The translations under genes and the position numbers were made by a program. Source: Chelydra serpentina (taxonomy: Eukaryota > Chordata > Testudines > Chelydridae). Taken from it: a stretch of 64,000 nt of DNA. The notes beneath the pieces were generated by a model. That model was not told where the DNA came from. It saw only the letters and a list, made by a program, of their open reading frames with translations, and searched no databases. Every line of letters starts with the position of its first letter. Positions within the stretch are counted from its first letter, which is position 1. The stretch spans positions 7,404,001 to 7,468,000 of the forward strand of contig JBAIAC010000059.1 in assembly GCA_037349315.1 (NCBI GenBank). The letters run 5' to 3'. Shown in pieces: positions 1 to 10,726 of the stretch.

Positions 1-781
1 CATCATGAACCTTGCCCGGCCATCCGACATTGATGTTGGTAAAACGTCCTTTGTGGTCCACTAGTGCTTGCAGCACCATAGAAAAATAGCCCTTTCGGTT
101 AATGTACTGGCTGCCCTGGTGGTCCGGTCCCAGGATAGGGATGTGTGTCCCATCAATAGCCCCGCCGCAGTTTGGGAATCCCATAGCGGAAAAGCCATCT
201 ATGATCACCTGCACGTCTCCAAGGGTCACTACCTTTGAGAGCAGCAGGTCAACGATTGCATGGGCTACCTGCATCACAGCAACCCCCACGGTAGACTTGC
301 CCACTCCAAATTGAATCTCCACTGACCGGTAGCTGTCAGGAGTTGCAAGCTTCCACAGGGCTATGGCCACTCGCTTCTGGATAGTCAGGGCAGCTCGCAT
401 CCGGGTGTCTTTGCGCTTCAGGGCAGGGGACAGCAACTCACAAAGTTCCAGGAAAGTGCCCTTACGCATCCGAAAGTTTCGCAGCCACTGGGATTCATCC
501 CAGACCTGCAGCACTATGCGGTCCCACCAGTCAGTGCTTGTTTCCCTTGCCCACAATTGCCGTTCCACAGGATCAACGTGCCCCATTGCCACCATGATGT
601 CTACGGGCCGGGGTCCCGTGCTTTGCGAGAGGTCTGTGCCCCTCTCAGAGTTCATGTCCTCCCGGAGCTTCCGTTGCCTCCTCGCCCGATTTCTCTGCAT
701 CTGCCTCTGGAAAAGGTGGACGATAAGGCGCGAGGTGTTGACAACGGACAGAACAGCAGCGATAATCGCGGAGGGCTCCAT
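1..781 (-). CDS. HARBI1-like PIF/Harbinger transposase nuclease, C-terminus cut by window edge
   Basis: Reading the minus strand from the ATG at 781, I find an uninterrupted frame of about 260 codons running to base 1, so the C-terminus lies outside the window. The start has a good Kozak context (A at -3, G at +4). Residues about 130-175 look like the helix-turn-helix region that precedes the nuclease in this family. Next comes the DDE_Tnp_4 signature GGAIDGTHIPI, with the first catalytic Asp at about residue 210, and then ALVDHKGRF with the second Asp at about 242, followed by WPGKVHD. The third acidic residue would be beyond the window. Harbinger nucleases cut and paste their element together with a Myb/SANT-like partner. 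The open frame suggests a young copy. A domesticated host HARBI1 gene is unlikely, because a terminal inverted repeat lies just upstream at 1147-1159. Confidence 0.85.
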   Translation of the reverse strand, partial: MEPSAIIAAVLSVVNTSRLIVHLFQRQMQRNRARRQRKLREDMNSERGTDLSQSTGPRPVDIMVAMGHVDPVERQLWARETSTDWWDRIVLQVWDESQWLRNFRMRKGTFLELCELLSPALKRKDTRMRAALTIQKRVAIALWKLATPDSYRSVEIQFGVGKSTVGVAVMQVAHAIVDLLLSKVVTLGDVQVIIDGFSAMGFPNCGGAIDGTHIPILGPDHQGSQYINRKGYFSMVLQALVDHKGRFTNINVGWPGKVHD

Positions 782-1162
782 GATCGCTGTCCTGTGGCTT
801 CCGAGCTGTCAATCACCGGAAAAGGGCGCGAATTAATTGCCCGCCGGCGCTTTCACGTAGGGAGGGCGGGAGTGTGGGTCGAATGACGACATTTACCTAT
901 AACCACCCTCGACACATTTTTGGCCCCAGAAGGTACTGGGGGCTACACCCAGAATTCCAGTGGGCAGCGGGGATTGCGGGAACTGTGGGATAGCTACCCA
1001 CAGTGCACCGCTTGCAATGTCGACGCTTGCCCCGTTACTGTGGACTCACAAATTCGATTTAATGTCCTTGCTGTGGATTCGCACGATCGACTTTGCAATA
1101 TCAGTTTCACAAGTTCGGTTTAAGAAAAATCGAACTAGTCTCTTAGTGTAGACATACCCTTA
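1..1162 (-). mobile_element. PIF/Harbinger DNA transposon, 5' portion (other end outside window)
   Basis: The element ends at 1159 with GTGTAGACATACCC, whose reverse complement GGGTATGTCTACAC is a Harbinger-type terminus. It is followed by TTA (1160-1162), the usual 3-bp Harbinger target. Bases 782-1159 are non-coding leader between the terminus and the nuclease gene. The terminus closely resembles that of the MITE at 46764-47066 and differs slightly from that of the element at 44225-45258, so at least two Harbinger families are present. The matching end and second TSD copy cannot be seen. Confidence 0.8.
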
Positions 1163-1530
1163 GAGCACCCCTGCTGTCCAGCTTCCTCCTCCTGGCATGA
1201 TGATTGGCCATCTTGGCTAGCACCAGGGAGAGGTTGACAAGTAGGCTTTCTTGCAACTTTGTGGGGCCATGGATGGGGTGTGTGTAAATCAAGGAGCTGT
1301 GGGAGAAATGCAGCCAGAACCTTAATAAGAGACTTTAGAAGACCCAGAAGAGGGGCTGCAACCTGAAGCACCCTATGTAGATGTGCTCCAGGGTCTCCCT
1401 CTCACCTTGGAAAGGACAGGTGTCAGGGGAGTTTGCGAACCTCACCAGGCACATGCCCATGCTAATGGCTCTACAGTGTTTGGTAGTAAATGAGGCAGAG
1501 GATTGCAGGAAGAGAAAGGATGATCTCATG
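1163..1530 (-). mobile_element. 3' fragment of a LINE with an RT zinc-binding tail (Tx1/L1-like)
   Basis: On the minus strand the translation contains GERETLEHIYIGC followed by FRLQPLF, which resembles the zf-RVT zinc-binding tail found after reverse transcriptase in Tx1/L1-like and related LINEs. The second cysteine expected just before GERETLEH appears to be replaced (CPFQ). Downstream the frame is broken by a stop and shifts. This is a dead, 5'-truncated copy. The family assignment rests on the motif alone. Confidence 0.5.
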
Positions 1531-2015
1531 GTTCAGGCAGTTAAATACCACCCTGAAATTGAACCCTCTCCTGATCTCTGCCACAGCGTTCCTATATGAT
1601 GCTGGGCAAATCACTTAAACCAAAATTTTCACCGCCATGTGCAAGTACCTCATTTTCTGGGTGCCTACTTTGAGACACCTAGGATCTGATTTTTCAGAGT
1701 AGTTCACATTATATAACACTTTGTTTTGAAGCACATCTTCCAATGGCTTCAGTTGTAGCAGTAAGCACTTGACACAGCTGCAACTGCAATCAATGGGAGC
1801 TGTGCTTTGAACATATAAAGTGTTACATAACACTAAGTATTCTGAAAAATCAGGCCCTAGGTGCCAATTTTAGAGACCTACAATTAATGTATACCTTTTA
1901 CCTTAATTTCTCTGTGCCTCAGTTTTCCTTCTGTAAAATGGGGATAATACCCTTTCACCTCCCAAGGAAGTTGTGAAAATAAATCAATTAAAATTTGCGA
2001 AGCTCTCAAACACTA
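1515..2015 (+). repeat. MIR SINE copy, split by a MITE
   Basis: Two segments match the MIR consensus in order: about 1515-1622 (CTCTGCCACAG..., GGGCAAATCACTTAAACC) and about 1903-2015 (CTGTGCCTCAGTTTTCC, TGTAAAATGGGGATAATA). They are separated by a foldback MITE at 1623-1900. MIR is an ancient tRNA-derived SINE shared across amniotes and is not expected to be functional here. Confidence 0.7.
1623..1900. mobile_element. Foldback MITE (TTTTCA-terminal family) inside MIR
   Basis: The left half contains GGGTGCCTACTTTGAGACAC and CTGATTTTTCAGA. The right half contains CTGAAAAATCAGGCCCTAGG in the inverted sense, which gives a degenerate foldback. Related copies are at 19188-19395 and, split in two, at 48068-48212 and 50730-50830. 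The superfamily is not assigned. Confidence 0.5.
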
Positions 2016-2241
2016 TGGGGATAAAAAATCCCATCAGAAATTAATAATTCTGTCTTCTTCAGTACAGTTTGAATAATATGCAGTAAATAAGGCCTAGGTC
2101 CACACAATGAACAATGAGAAAAAAACAAAATACTAAATAGGTGCTCAGTCATCTTGTGCACTGAATGAGCCTGGGAATCCTGTAGAAAAATACAGTATGG
2201 ATGTGACATACCAGAGTACAATCCAGATTAATGAGTATATG

Positions 2242-3311
2242 TGTCACCCCTGCCCTCTAGCTGGAGCGCCTTTTACAATACTTTGCTGCAGTAGCCTCCA
2301 GCCTGGACTGCCACAAACAGCCTCCAGCATGCTAGGCATTCCCAGCTGTGTCTGTGTGTCCTGGAGCCAGCCAGCCAGCCGCACTTTGGCTCTTACCAGC
2401 CTTGGTTATACTGCAGGGTGACTCTACCACACTCACTGTCTTAGATTTCCCCCCAGACATGTGTCTTCTCTACTGTCCAGCCCTCTCTTGGACAATACAA
2501 GTTTATATAAAGCTGGTTATTTCTTTAGTAGAAATAATATTCATATAATTTGCCACCCCCAACACAGTTTTCCAATCATTTCAATTTAAACACACTGGAT
2601 TAGATAAAATTATAAAACAATTTTATTAACTAGAGAGAGAGATTTTAAGCGAGTACAAGTTATGAGGCATAAAAGTCAGAAATGGTACAAGAAAATAAAG
2701 TTAAAATGCTATTGGTGCCTAACTTAACAAACTATGTCAGATTCAAGCCATGTTTCTTACCCTATGCTTTCAGCAGTCTTACTGACCAAACTCTCTAAAT
2801 CAGAGCCCCTTCTTCCAGAATCCAATGAATGCTTCCTTTATCTCTTCAGGTGCCGGGGATGTGATAGATGGGGTGGGAAATACCTTTGGGTGTTTGTCCC
2901 TCTTTTTTATAGTTTCAGTTCCCCTCTTGAAAAATATTTCCAGCTGGGTACCAGGAGACAAAATGTCTACGGGGAAGGATGTTCCCTGCTGCTTTTTCCT
3001 CACCTGTTTGAGCTTCCTTTGTTGCCTTTCCTTCTTGATGACTCTATTTACTGCTTAAATGCAAATTAAGTAGAGCACACATTCCTTTGTTTGAGACAGA
3101 TGTGTTTGTCATCCTCAGTTTGGAGCATGTGCTAATAACACTATACACTGGAATCTTATAACTTCACATACAATGTTGCCACACACATTGTATCAGGACA
3201 ATAATGGCCAGCTAATTATGAATTTTCAAATGATATCTCACAAGGAATACTAGGTACAAAGATTATTACAATAGTGCATAGGGTGTCGACACAGGGGTAC
3301 ATTCTGTCACA
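2242..3311 (-). mobile_element. Solo LTR-like repeat, minus strand
   Basis: Read on the minus strand this begins TGTGACAGAAT at 3311 and ends GGGGTGACA at 2242. It contains an AATAAA about 380 bp before the end. It aligns by eye, start to end, with the + strand copy at 15093-16939: shared blocks include CACCCCTGT, CCTTGTGAG.TATCATTT, GAGAGGGCTGGA, GTCACCCTGCAGT and ACCAAGGCTGGT. The order and the TG...CA ends suggest an LTR. No coding sequence remains, so whether it is gypsy or ERV is open. Confidence 0.5.
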
Positions 3312-4579
3312 ATGTGGTAATGTAATTAAAGACTATATCATGCATATGCACAGGAGGGTTGAATTAAAGTTGCATATATAACCTTAATTCTGGTATTTTC
3401 TAACTTTTGAGTGTTTGTCTTTGCAACCTTAACATTCTTGTCATGTTTTTGGTGCATAATCGATAGATATGATGTGTTTAAAAAGATTAGCTTCTAGTTT
3501 AGTAATTTCTTGTCTTCTCTCATCTAGATAAAAGCTACTTCTCTTCTTCCTTTTAGACTGTCCATCTGTAATCTCTCTTTTGAACATAGGTGTGGGTATG
3601 TTTATGTAAAAAGTTCCTCTATATTCTTTGTGTGCAATTATGTCTCTCATGATATTTGTCATTCTGTCCAACATAAGGAGTACTCTCAGGATGATATGTT
3701 TAAGAGTAATGGGGCGTTTAGTCTTGTCTTAGATGGTAGTTATTAGTTATGAAGACACATTGTCTTTGAATTAATTAAGCAGATGAATGCATGAATCCAT
3801 ATATTTTCTCATGTTTGTAAAATATGTATAGATTGCTTCATCTTGAAAAATGGTACACATTTTCTCCATTTATTATTTTGTGGAAAAATTAATAACAAAA
3901 ATAGTTTAATGTATATTGTTTGCAGTTATTGGAATCTATTTGTGTGTGTTGTAGGATGGCCAGTGCACGGATTAAATAGAAAAGGGTTAGGCCAGGGTCC
4001 TCTGACTAGATCTGAGTGGGCAGATCCCTGTGCCCATTGAGACTGGATCATTTTGCAGGATTGGGATCTTAAAGTTAATGTTAGAAAGTCATTGGGCCAG
4101 ATCCAAAGCCCATGAGAGTCAGTGGGCATTTCTTTGATGACATCAGTTGACTTTTGATAAGGCCCCATTGGCAATCCACATTTTGTTCAGTTCTCATTTA
4201 ATGCTGATGTTTTCCCTTTTGTTCCTCTGGCAAATAACTGTTATAAGCAGATAAGAAAATAATTTGTGAATGCAGGCCATGGAATGGATCTGCAGCATTT
4301 GGAGAATTCTGTATTTCTTCGTAACGAAAGATCACTAAACCAGTGTAATCTGTATGTAGGAGACTATGGTGAATGAGATATTTGTCGTTTATAATGAAGG
4401 CTTTGGATTTGGGGCATTGAAATATTTGAGGAATATTTGGGGGAAAATAAAATGAAAAGCTCTGAGGTCTGGTTTCACTGGGTATGTTGTAGCCTTTAGC
4501 TGTAAAGTCCTGATGAACACAATCCTGTGTATTGGCCCCATCTCCTTCACTAGTGTGACACTTAGCAGAGTTCTGCTAA
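3312..4579. other. AT-rich intergenic stretch, no gene seen
   Basis: Only short random frames are present. A very old repeat trace lies around 4100-4180 (GGGCCAGATCCAAAGCCCAT), a motif common in sauropsid MITE relics. Nothing else is recognised. Confidence 0.4.
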
Positions 4580-5349
4580 GCAGAGTGCTGCACTTAGGAA
4601 GGAAGAATCCCATGCACCGCTACAGGCTGGAGACCGACTGGCTAAGCAGCAGTTCTGCAGAAAAGGACCTGGGGATTACAGTGGACGAGAAGCTGGATAT
4701 GAGTCAGCAGTGTGCCCTTGTTGCCAAGAAGGCCAGCGGCATATTGGGCTGTATTAGTAGGAGCATTGCCAGTAGATCGAGGGAAGTGATTATTCCTCTC
4801 TATTCGGCACTGGTGAGGCCACACCTGGAGTATTGCATCCAGTTTTGGTCCCCTCACTACAGAAGGGATGTGGACAAATTGGAGAGAGTCCAGCGGAGGT
4901 CAATGAAAATGATTAGGGGGCTGGGGCATATGACTTACAAGGAGAGGCTGAGGGAACTGGGCTTATTTAATCTGCAGAAAAGAAGAGTGAGGGGGGATTT
5001 GATAGCAGCCTTCAACTACCTGAAGGGGAGTTCCAAAGAGGATGGAGCTCGGCTGTTCTCAGTGGTGGCAGATGACAGAGCAAGAAGCAATGGTATCAAG
5101 TTGCAGTGGGAGAGGTCTAGGTTGGATATTAGGAAACACTATTTCACTAGTTGGGTGGTGAAGCACTGGAATGGGTTATCTAGGGAGGTAGTGGAATCTC
5201 CATCCTTAGAGGTTTTTAAGGCTCGGCTTGACAAAGCCCTGGCTGGGATGAATTAGTTGGTGTTGGTCCTGCTTTGAGCAGGGGATTGGACTAGATGATC
5301 TCCTGAGATCTCTTCCAAGCCTAATCTTATATGATTCTATGACATTATG
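4580..5349 (+). mobile_element. CR1 LINE, 5'-truncated, RT C-terminus and 3' end
   Basis: From 4580 to the stop at 5254-5256 the frame encodes the C-terminal part of CR1 reverse transcriptase, including LHLGRKN, DLGITVDEKLDMSQQC, SREVIIPLYSALVRPHLEYC, KLERVQRR and SREVVESPSLEVFK. The non-coding tail (GATCTCCTGAGATCTCTTCC) ends at about 5349 in short ATTCTATGA-like repeats, as CR1 elements do. The catalytic RT domain is missing, so this is a dead 5'-truncated insertion. The frame is still open, which suggests moderate age. Confidence 0.9.
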
Positions 5350-5417
5350 AAGGAGCAGCATGAAATGGAGCCCTAGAGATTCAGTGACCACAATCTTAGC
5401 TGTTATAAAATCTAAAT

Positions 5418-5557
5418 CAGTGGCTTTCAATCTTTTTTTCATTTGCAGACCCCCTAAGAAATTTCAAGTGGAGGTATGAACCCATTTGGAAATCTTATAT
5501 ACAGTCTGCGGATCCCAGATCCCCAGGGGTCCATGGACTACAGATCGAAAACCATTG
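5418..5557. mobile_element. Short hAT-type MITE
   Basis: It starts CAGTGGCTTTCAATC and ends GATCGAAAACCATTG, an imperfect terminal inverted repeat of the CAGTGGTTCTCAA type. The flanks ATCTAAAT (5410-5417) and GTCTAAAC (5558-5565) match at 6 of 8 positions, as an aged 8-bp hAT target duplication would. Confidence 0.55.
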
Positions 5558-5565
5558 GTCTAAAC

Positions 5566-8416
5566 TGAAACTTACAGGTAAGTGCTTTGCCTCAGCAGGT
5601 ATTTACCAGAAAGAATAAATTTCAGCCTAAAACTGGAATCCCTAATTATAATTGTATACAACAGTGTAGTTGTGTGGAATTCTAACCTCAGCCCAAGCAT
5701 CATTTGATACCTTTTTGTTTGTGGTAATTAATTTCTTCTATCAGAATGATAAGTATGCTTTCTAGTTCATGTGAATTTCAAGTCCTCTACTAAACTCTAT
5801 ACCAGGACCCAGTTCTGTAAGGTGTTGAATGCCTCCTGCAAGGTTTTGGTTGAAGCCAATGAGTAGTGAGGATACTCAGCCCAGAGTTGATTGTGTTCTT
5901 CCAATCTGCTTTTGGACCTTCCACTCGCCATGTTGATTCTATTGCAATCCTAACATGTTTACATGAACAAATATATTTACCAGTGACATTTAACTTAAAA
6001 TGTTAATTAACCACTATTAACTTGGCATGGAAGACTTGTGAAAATGCACGTGTGGTATCACCATAATAGCAGCAACAGGAACTCAACGTAATCTGTGTTC
6101 CTATAATGAATACCAAATCAATCTATGATGATGAAACATTTAAAACAAAATGCTGCGCAGCTACTTATCCTTCCAAATCCTTCTTAAATATATTTCAGTA
6201 ACACACCCCTCACTGTGATTATTCCTCACAATTTAAAAAGCTTTCTGAACTTGGTAGGAGATCTTTTGTGCTGCACTACAGGCCTGAGGTTTACTACTGC
6301 TTAAAGTTCCCCGGTGTATTTTATTCCTTTCCGAAAGTTTCTAAGTAATCGTTCTTTATTATTCCTTCACTATCACTATAGCACTGAAAGAAAGTTCAGG
6401 CTGTGACAGGAAATGATAAAGCTGAGGCGATTCCCAGCTGAGGGTGACATGGCACCATATGTCCATCACCTACTTGCAGGCATTAGAGAGGAAATTAAGC
6501 AGCTCATTACAGCGGTGCCATGGTGTGTAGGTGTTGTAAGGACGTATGACACCTTCTATCGTTAAGTGAGGATTTAATATTTGAGGCATTCAAATACAGC
6601 TCATTTGTTTTAAAACAAACCTTCATTAGCGTTTGTTTGTTTTTTCCCCTCAAATGAGGCAAGCTGTCTTGTCCCCATTTTGGAACAATGACTGGCACAA
6701 ATTTATTTGCAAACATCAGTTCTAGTGATAGGGCCTCCTGTGTCAAATTCTCTAACATCTGCTTGCTTTGCACTCAGAAGAAACAGGTTAAAGGTTTTTA
6801 AAGGGCTGGTGTAAATTAACATAGCTCCACTGAAGTCCATGGAGCAGTACTTGCGTACGCCTGCTGAGGATATGGTCCTTTGTTTGCATTTTTTAAAATT
6901 GCTTTTCCTTTGAGCCTTATGTTAGCCGGAGTTAATTTTGATGCCCAGGTTATAAGCTTCTGGAAATAGGGGTTTATAATGGAAATGGTGACCTGACTTT
7001 AATGTTAGCCTTGCTGACGTTCTACTGAAATAGCTGCACCATTAGACTTATTGACTATGACATCATCTGTGACTATGACACCATCTGTGTCTAAAAACAC
7101 AAAAAAGGAAACCGATGTTAAAATAATGTGTAGGGCCTGCTGTGTTCCTAGAACAGCAAGCAAGTTCCAGATGGAGGGTGGAATAATCCTATATCAGATC
7201 TTGAAGGTAGCAAGCAATGACCCCAAGGCCCATTTGTGTAAACACTGGTGACCCTGCAGGCGCAGCCTGCATTTTGCAGGATGACTATGTGCAAATGACC
7301 CCCAGCTATGACATCCCCCCCACTTACCCCTCTGTGTATTCACAACAGTCCTTGGACCCGGCCCCCCCTCCGCTGACTTTGCTGTCATAATCCTCTTTTC
7401 CCTCACTTTGCACTGTCTGGGATCAATCTTCCATCCAGCTCGGCTGCACCCAAAGGAGGGGGCAAAGAGGGTTTTACGTCACCTTTTTACTCTCCACTTC
7501 TGGTGCTAGCCAAGGCCAGTTCAGCCCCAGCGCAGCTTAGATCAGCCATAGCGCAAATCTACGTTACAGGGGCACAGCTGAATGGGTTGCATCTTGCAGA
7601 ATTAGCATGGAGGGTGCTTGGCACCTTGCAGGACTGAGCACTATTCTTAACTGTAATTTCTATTAGACAACATATTGGGCCAATCCTTCGAGTAGCTGAG
7701 CACCTTCTATGAGGTCCTGAGCACCCACCGTGCCTTGCAGGATTAGGCCCACTATGCAAAATGCCACAGGTCACATGACACCAGATTCAACTTGTGAACT
7801 CATTTAGCTATGAGAAAATCTGGGTAAAAGCCACCAGAGGGCGCATAGAGGCAAATGACAGTGCAAGAAAAACAGCCCTCGAGTCAAATGTATGTTCCAT
7901 CATTGTGTGTCCTTTTGTCCCTGTGGCCTATTTGATTATTTACCTGGATGTTTTGGAGTCACCTACATTTCAGATTTGAGACAATCTTTCATATCCATTT
8001 TCTGCCCCTCCCCACTCCTCCTCTCTCCCCACTCCCCCTCTCTCCCCACTCCCCAACACACGCACAAACTTAAGAAATTGTTTTAAACAGTGCACATTTT
8101 GATATTGTGAAAGGGAAGAAAGAAGGGATCAGGCATGGTAATCTCTACTTGGTAACTTACAAGGCTCTAAATGTCTTTACTTACAAAAAGAGTACATCGC
8201 TCTCATAAACACTTATACTGCTCAGAATATTTAAAAAAAAGATAGAGATTAAATCAAAGATGGACAGGGTGGGGTTTTTGTGTTTTTTGGTTTGAAAGTG
8301 TGCACTGCTTGGTTGATAGGTATATTTCCAAAATGTATTATAGCTTGACAAAGCTCACTTTCCACAGGAGTCCTGTGGGTGCTCTGAATAACAATGGAGA
8401 ACATGTCCTGAATATG
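5566..8416. other. Intergenic, old foldback repeat relics only
   Basis: No gene is seen. Degenerate palindromic MITE relics occur near 5805-5890 (TGTAAGGTGTTGAATGCCTCC), 6810-6890 (GGTGTAAATTAACATAGCTCC) and 7590-7750 (GAGCACCTTCTATGAGGTCC, CTTGCAGGATTAGGCCC). A CT-rich low-complexity tract built from CTCTCCCCACTCCC lies at about 7988-8062. Confidence 0.4.
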
Positions 8417-8424
8417 ACTAGTCT

Positions 8425-8717
8425 CAGTAGCGCAGCCAGGTCTGGAGCGCAGGGGGAGCGGCGCTATAAAAGGCGCCTCCCCCTGTACTCACCCAGCGGC
8501 GCTCCGGGTCTTCGGTGGCACTTCGGCGGCTCACTCCGGGTCTTTGGTGGTACCCCGCGCCAAAATGGCGCCGAAGACCCGGAGCGCCGCTGGGTGAGTG
8601 CAAGAAGCGGCGCTTAAAAAGAAGCGGCGCCTTTTTTTAGTGCTGCTAAAAAAAGGCGCCGCTTCTGCTCAAGGGGGAGCGGCTGCTCCCCCTGCTCCCC
8701 CCCTGGCTACGCTACTG
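8425..8717. mobile_element. hAT MITE with two internal hairpins and perfect 8-bp TSD
   Basis: The termini CAGTAGCGCAGCCAGG and CCTGGCTACGCTACTG are inverted repeats. The 8-bp duplication ACTAGTCT flanks both sides exactly (8417-8424 and 8718-8725), which supports hAT. Inside are two perfect inverted repeats: 29-bp arms at 8487-8515 and 8571-8599, and 20-bp arms at 8620-8639 and 8647-8666 with a 7-base loop. The element is GC-rich and non-coding. A 730-bp relative lies at 28283-29012. Confidence 0.85.
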
Positions 8718-8725
8718 ACTAGTCT

Positions 8726-9715
8726 AACAGTCTTCAGCTGTCAGGGCCTTTCCCCAGATTTTCCTGATTATTTCCTTCATTGGCCATGTGTTAGAAAGTC
8801 AATCAATTTTCTTGCCTGTGAATTGGTTATCCCGTTCCTCTGGTCAGAAATGGGATGAGCTGTAATACTTGAGCTGAGATTTCAAACATCACAAAGCATC
8901 AATGTTTTTGGATGAGGGGTTTCGTTTGGCACCATGCCTAGTTTCATTTGGTTCAGATCCATATAATTTCTGTCCGTGTCTTTTGAGTGACATATACTTT
9001 AAACTATAGAAAGTCTTTCCTACCATTTTATTACATGGGGGTAAAGGCTAAATTAATTAAAAAAATTCTGCAGAGTAAATGCATTTATTCCCTGTTGGTG
9101 TAGGCAAAAAGCCTAATCCTATTCCCACTCACACTGATAAAAATCCACATTAGCTCCACTGGAGTTGCTTTGGAATGGCGCTGGTCTGAGAGCAAAATTT
9201 GGGCCTGAGAGTATAAGAAGCTTTTTTGCTATTAATAAGCATTCACATGTAAGTGACAAATAAGTCTTACCGTATTCTAGACAAACAATGGTACATAAAG
9301 TATATAAAATGAGCTGCCTCTAGGCAAATGATGAGCTCCTGGAAGAATGTCTAATTATGGTACAAGTCATATATTACATTTCAAGTAAGATCGTAATTTC
9401 CAGTTTCATAACTATATGAAGATGTAGCAGTGGTTTCCAGTGCTCTCTAGTGGAATAATCACTGGTTTGCTATAGAGCTGGGCGAAAAATCTCTCCCACA
9501 GCCTGAGCATTTGTCTCTTGTTCTAACCAGTCTTTATGGAAATGTGAAAACTTGTGAGCTCATTTCTGAATTGGTTCAGAAAAAGATGAAAAGAATTTCT
9601 TGTCTGCTGCCATATGTTTGTTTGCAATTGAATTGGTAATAGTACCTGTTCAGCTCACTTCAGTTTGAAGGACTCTGCAATGTGGAATTGAGGCCAAAAA
9701 AAGCAAATTCAGTTT
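8726..9715. other. Intergenic, no gene seen
   Basis: AT-rich sequence. A palindromic MITE relic lies around 9110-9205 (AAATCCACATTAGCTCCACT). No coding frame or RNA gene is supported. Confidence 0.35.
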
Positions 9716-9950
9716 TATTTATAGGCTTTTCGGTGACCCTCATCACTGTAGTATCTGAGTGTTTCACAACACCGCACCGAGATAGGGGAGTGCTAACATC
9801 GGTCCCATTTTCCAAATAGGGACAATGATACTGGGATACTGAGTGACTTACCCAGGATCACACATTCAGTCTGTGGCAGACTGAGGAAGAGAGCATAGCT
9901 CTTTTCCTGAGTCCCAGAGCCTTAGCCACAAACCCATCCACCTATCTGCA
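9716..9950 (-). repeat. MIR-like SINE relic
   Basis: In reverse orientation the sequence carries MIR-like blocks: CCATTTTCCAAATAGGGACA, GAGTGACTTACCCAGGATCA and CACATTCAGTCTGTGGCAGA. It is strongly diverged. Assignment to MIR rather than another CORE-SINE is tentative. Confidence 0.45.
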
Positions 9951-10004
9951 GGACATTTGATGCAAGAGAACAGAGAAGGAAGGTAATATACTCTCTCCAA
10001 ATCC

Positions 10005-10125
10005 TCAGGACCTCAGTTTTGCAAGGTGCTGAGTGCCTCCTGAGCAGTGCTGAGCACCCTTAACTTCCATTGAGGCCAGTGGGTGCTGTGAATGCTCAGC
10101 ACTTTGACTGATTGGATCCCTGGTA
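10005..10125. repeat. Palindromic MITE relic (GCAAGGTGCTGAG family)
   Basis: It opens with TTTTGCAAGGTGCTGAGTGC and runs through inverted GCTCAGCAC and GATTGGATCCC motifs, the fold of a recurrent sauropsid foldback repeat. Other relics are at 5805-5890, 7590-7750 and 30385-30475. Confidence 0.45.
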
Positions 10126-10605
10126 AAACCATACCTAGAATATTAAATTTCTGGATGTCCCATTGCAAGAAGGTTATTTACAGAAAAGAGTAAATACTTT
10201 ATAAGGGGGCTAGAAAGATTTCTGTACAAGGAAAATAATTAAGGCCCCGATTCAGCAAAGCATTTGCTTAACTTAAAGTTTAAATCCCATATATTTAAAT
10301 GACTAAGTGAAGACTGCTGCATTTAGGATGGTACAAGAAGGTATAACCAGGAACAATATGGTAAAGTTAAGATACTAGGTTGTAGATCAGGAAAGAAATT
10401 CACGGCAGTGATATCTGTCAGGCTGTGTACTAGTCTGCGAGGGGAAAGAGAGAGTCTATCATTGGGACATTTAAAACTAGACAGTACAGTGCACTAGTAG
10501 ATGTACGATAGGAAACCAACCTTGATTTGTTGATGGAGGAGTGGGGTGGACCAAATGACCCAATGGGTCTTTTCCAATGCTAACTTTCATGGTTTTCTGA
10601 AGGCT
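10126..10605 (+). mobile_element. Ancient CR1-like 3' end
   Basis: Degenerate CR1 3' sequence is seen as GGTGGACCAAATGACCCAAT followed by GGGTCTTTTCCAATGCTAAC at 10547-10590. Upstream CR1-like pieces at 10126-10240 and 10320-10470 are separated by an AGGCCCCGATTCAGCAAAG repeat at about 10242-10310. It is far older than the copies at 4580 and 34680. Confidence 0.5.
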
Positions 10606-10680
10606 TCCACATGCCTTAATTTATGTGCAATGCACTGTCTGTTGGTGATGAGTGTGATAGGTGAGGTGCGGTGGTGGTGC

Positions 10681-10726
10681 TAGTGATGAATGAGACAAGT
10701 ATCTAGTGATGAATGAGACAAGTATT
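10681..10726. repeat. 23-bp direct tandem duplication
   Basis: Two adjacent 23-bp units differ only at the last base. Each begins TAGTGATGAATGAGACAAG. Confidence 0.9.

Noticed and set aside
102..886. Plus-strand frames up to 157 codons
   Set aside because: They are antisense shadows of the HARBI1-like nuclease on the minus strand; only the minus frame carries family motifs.
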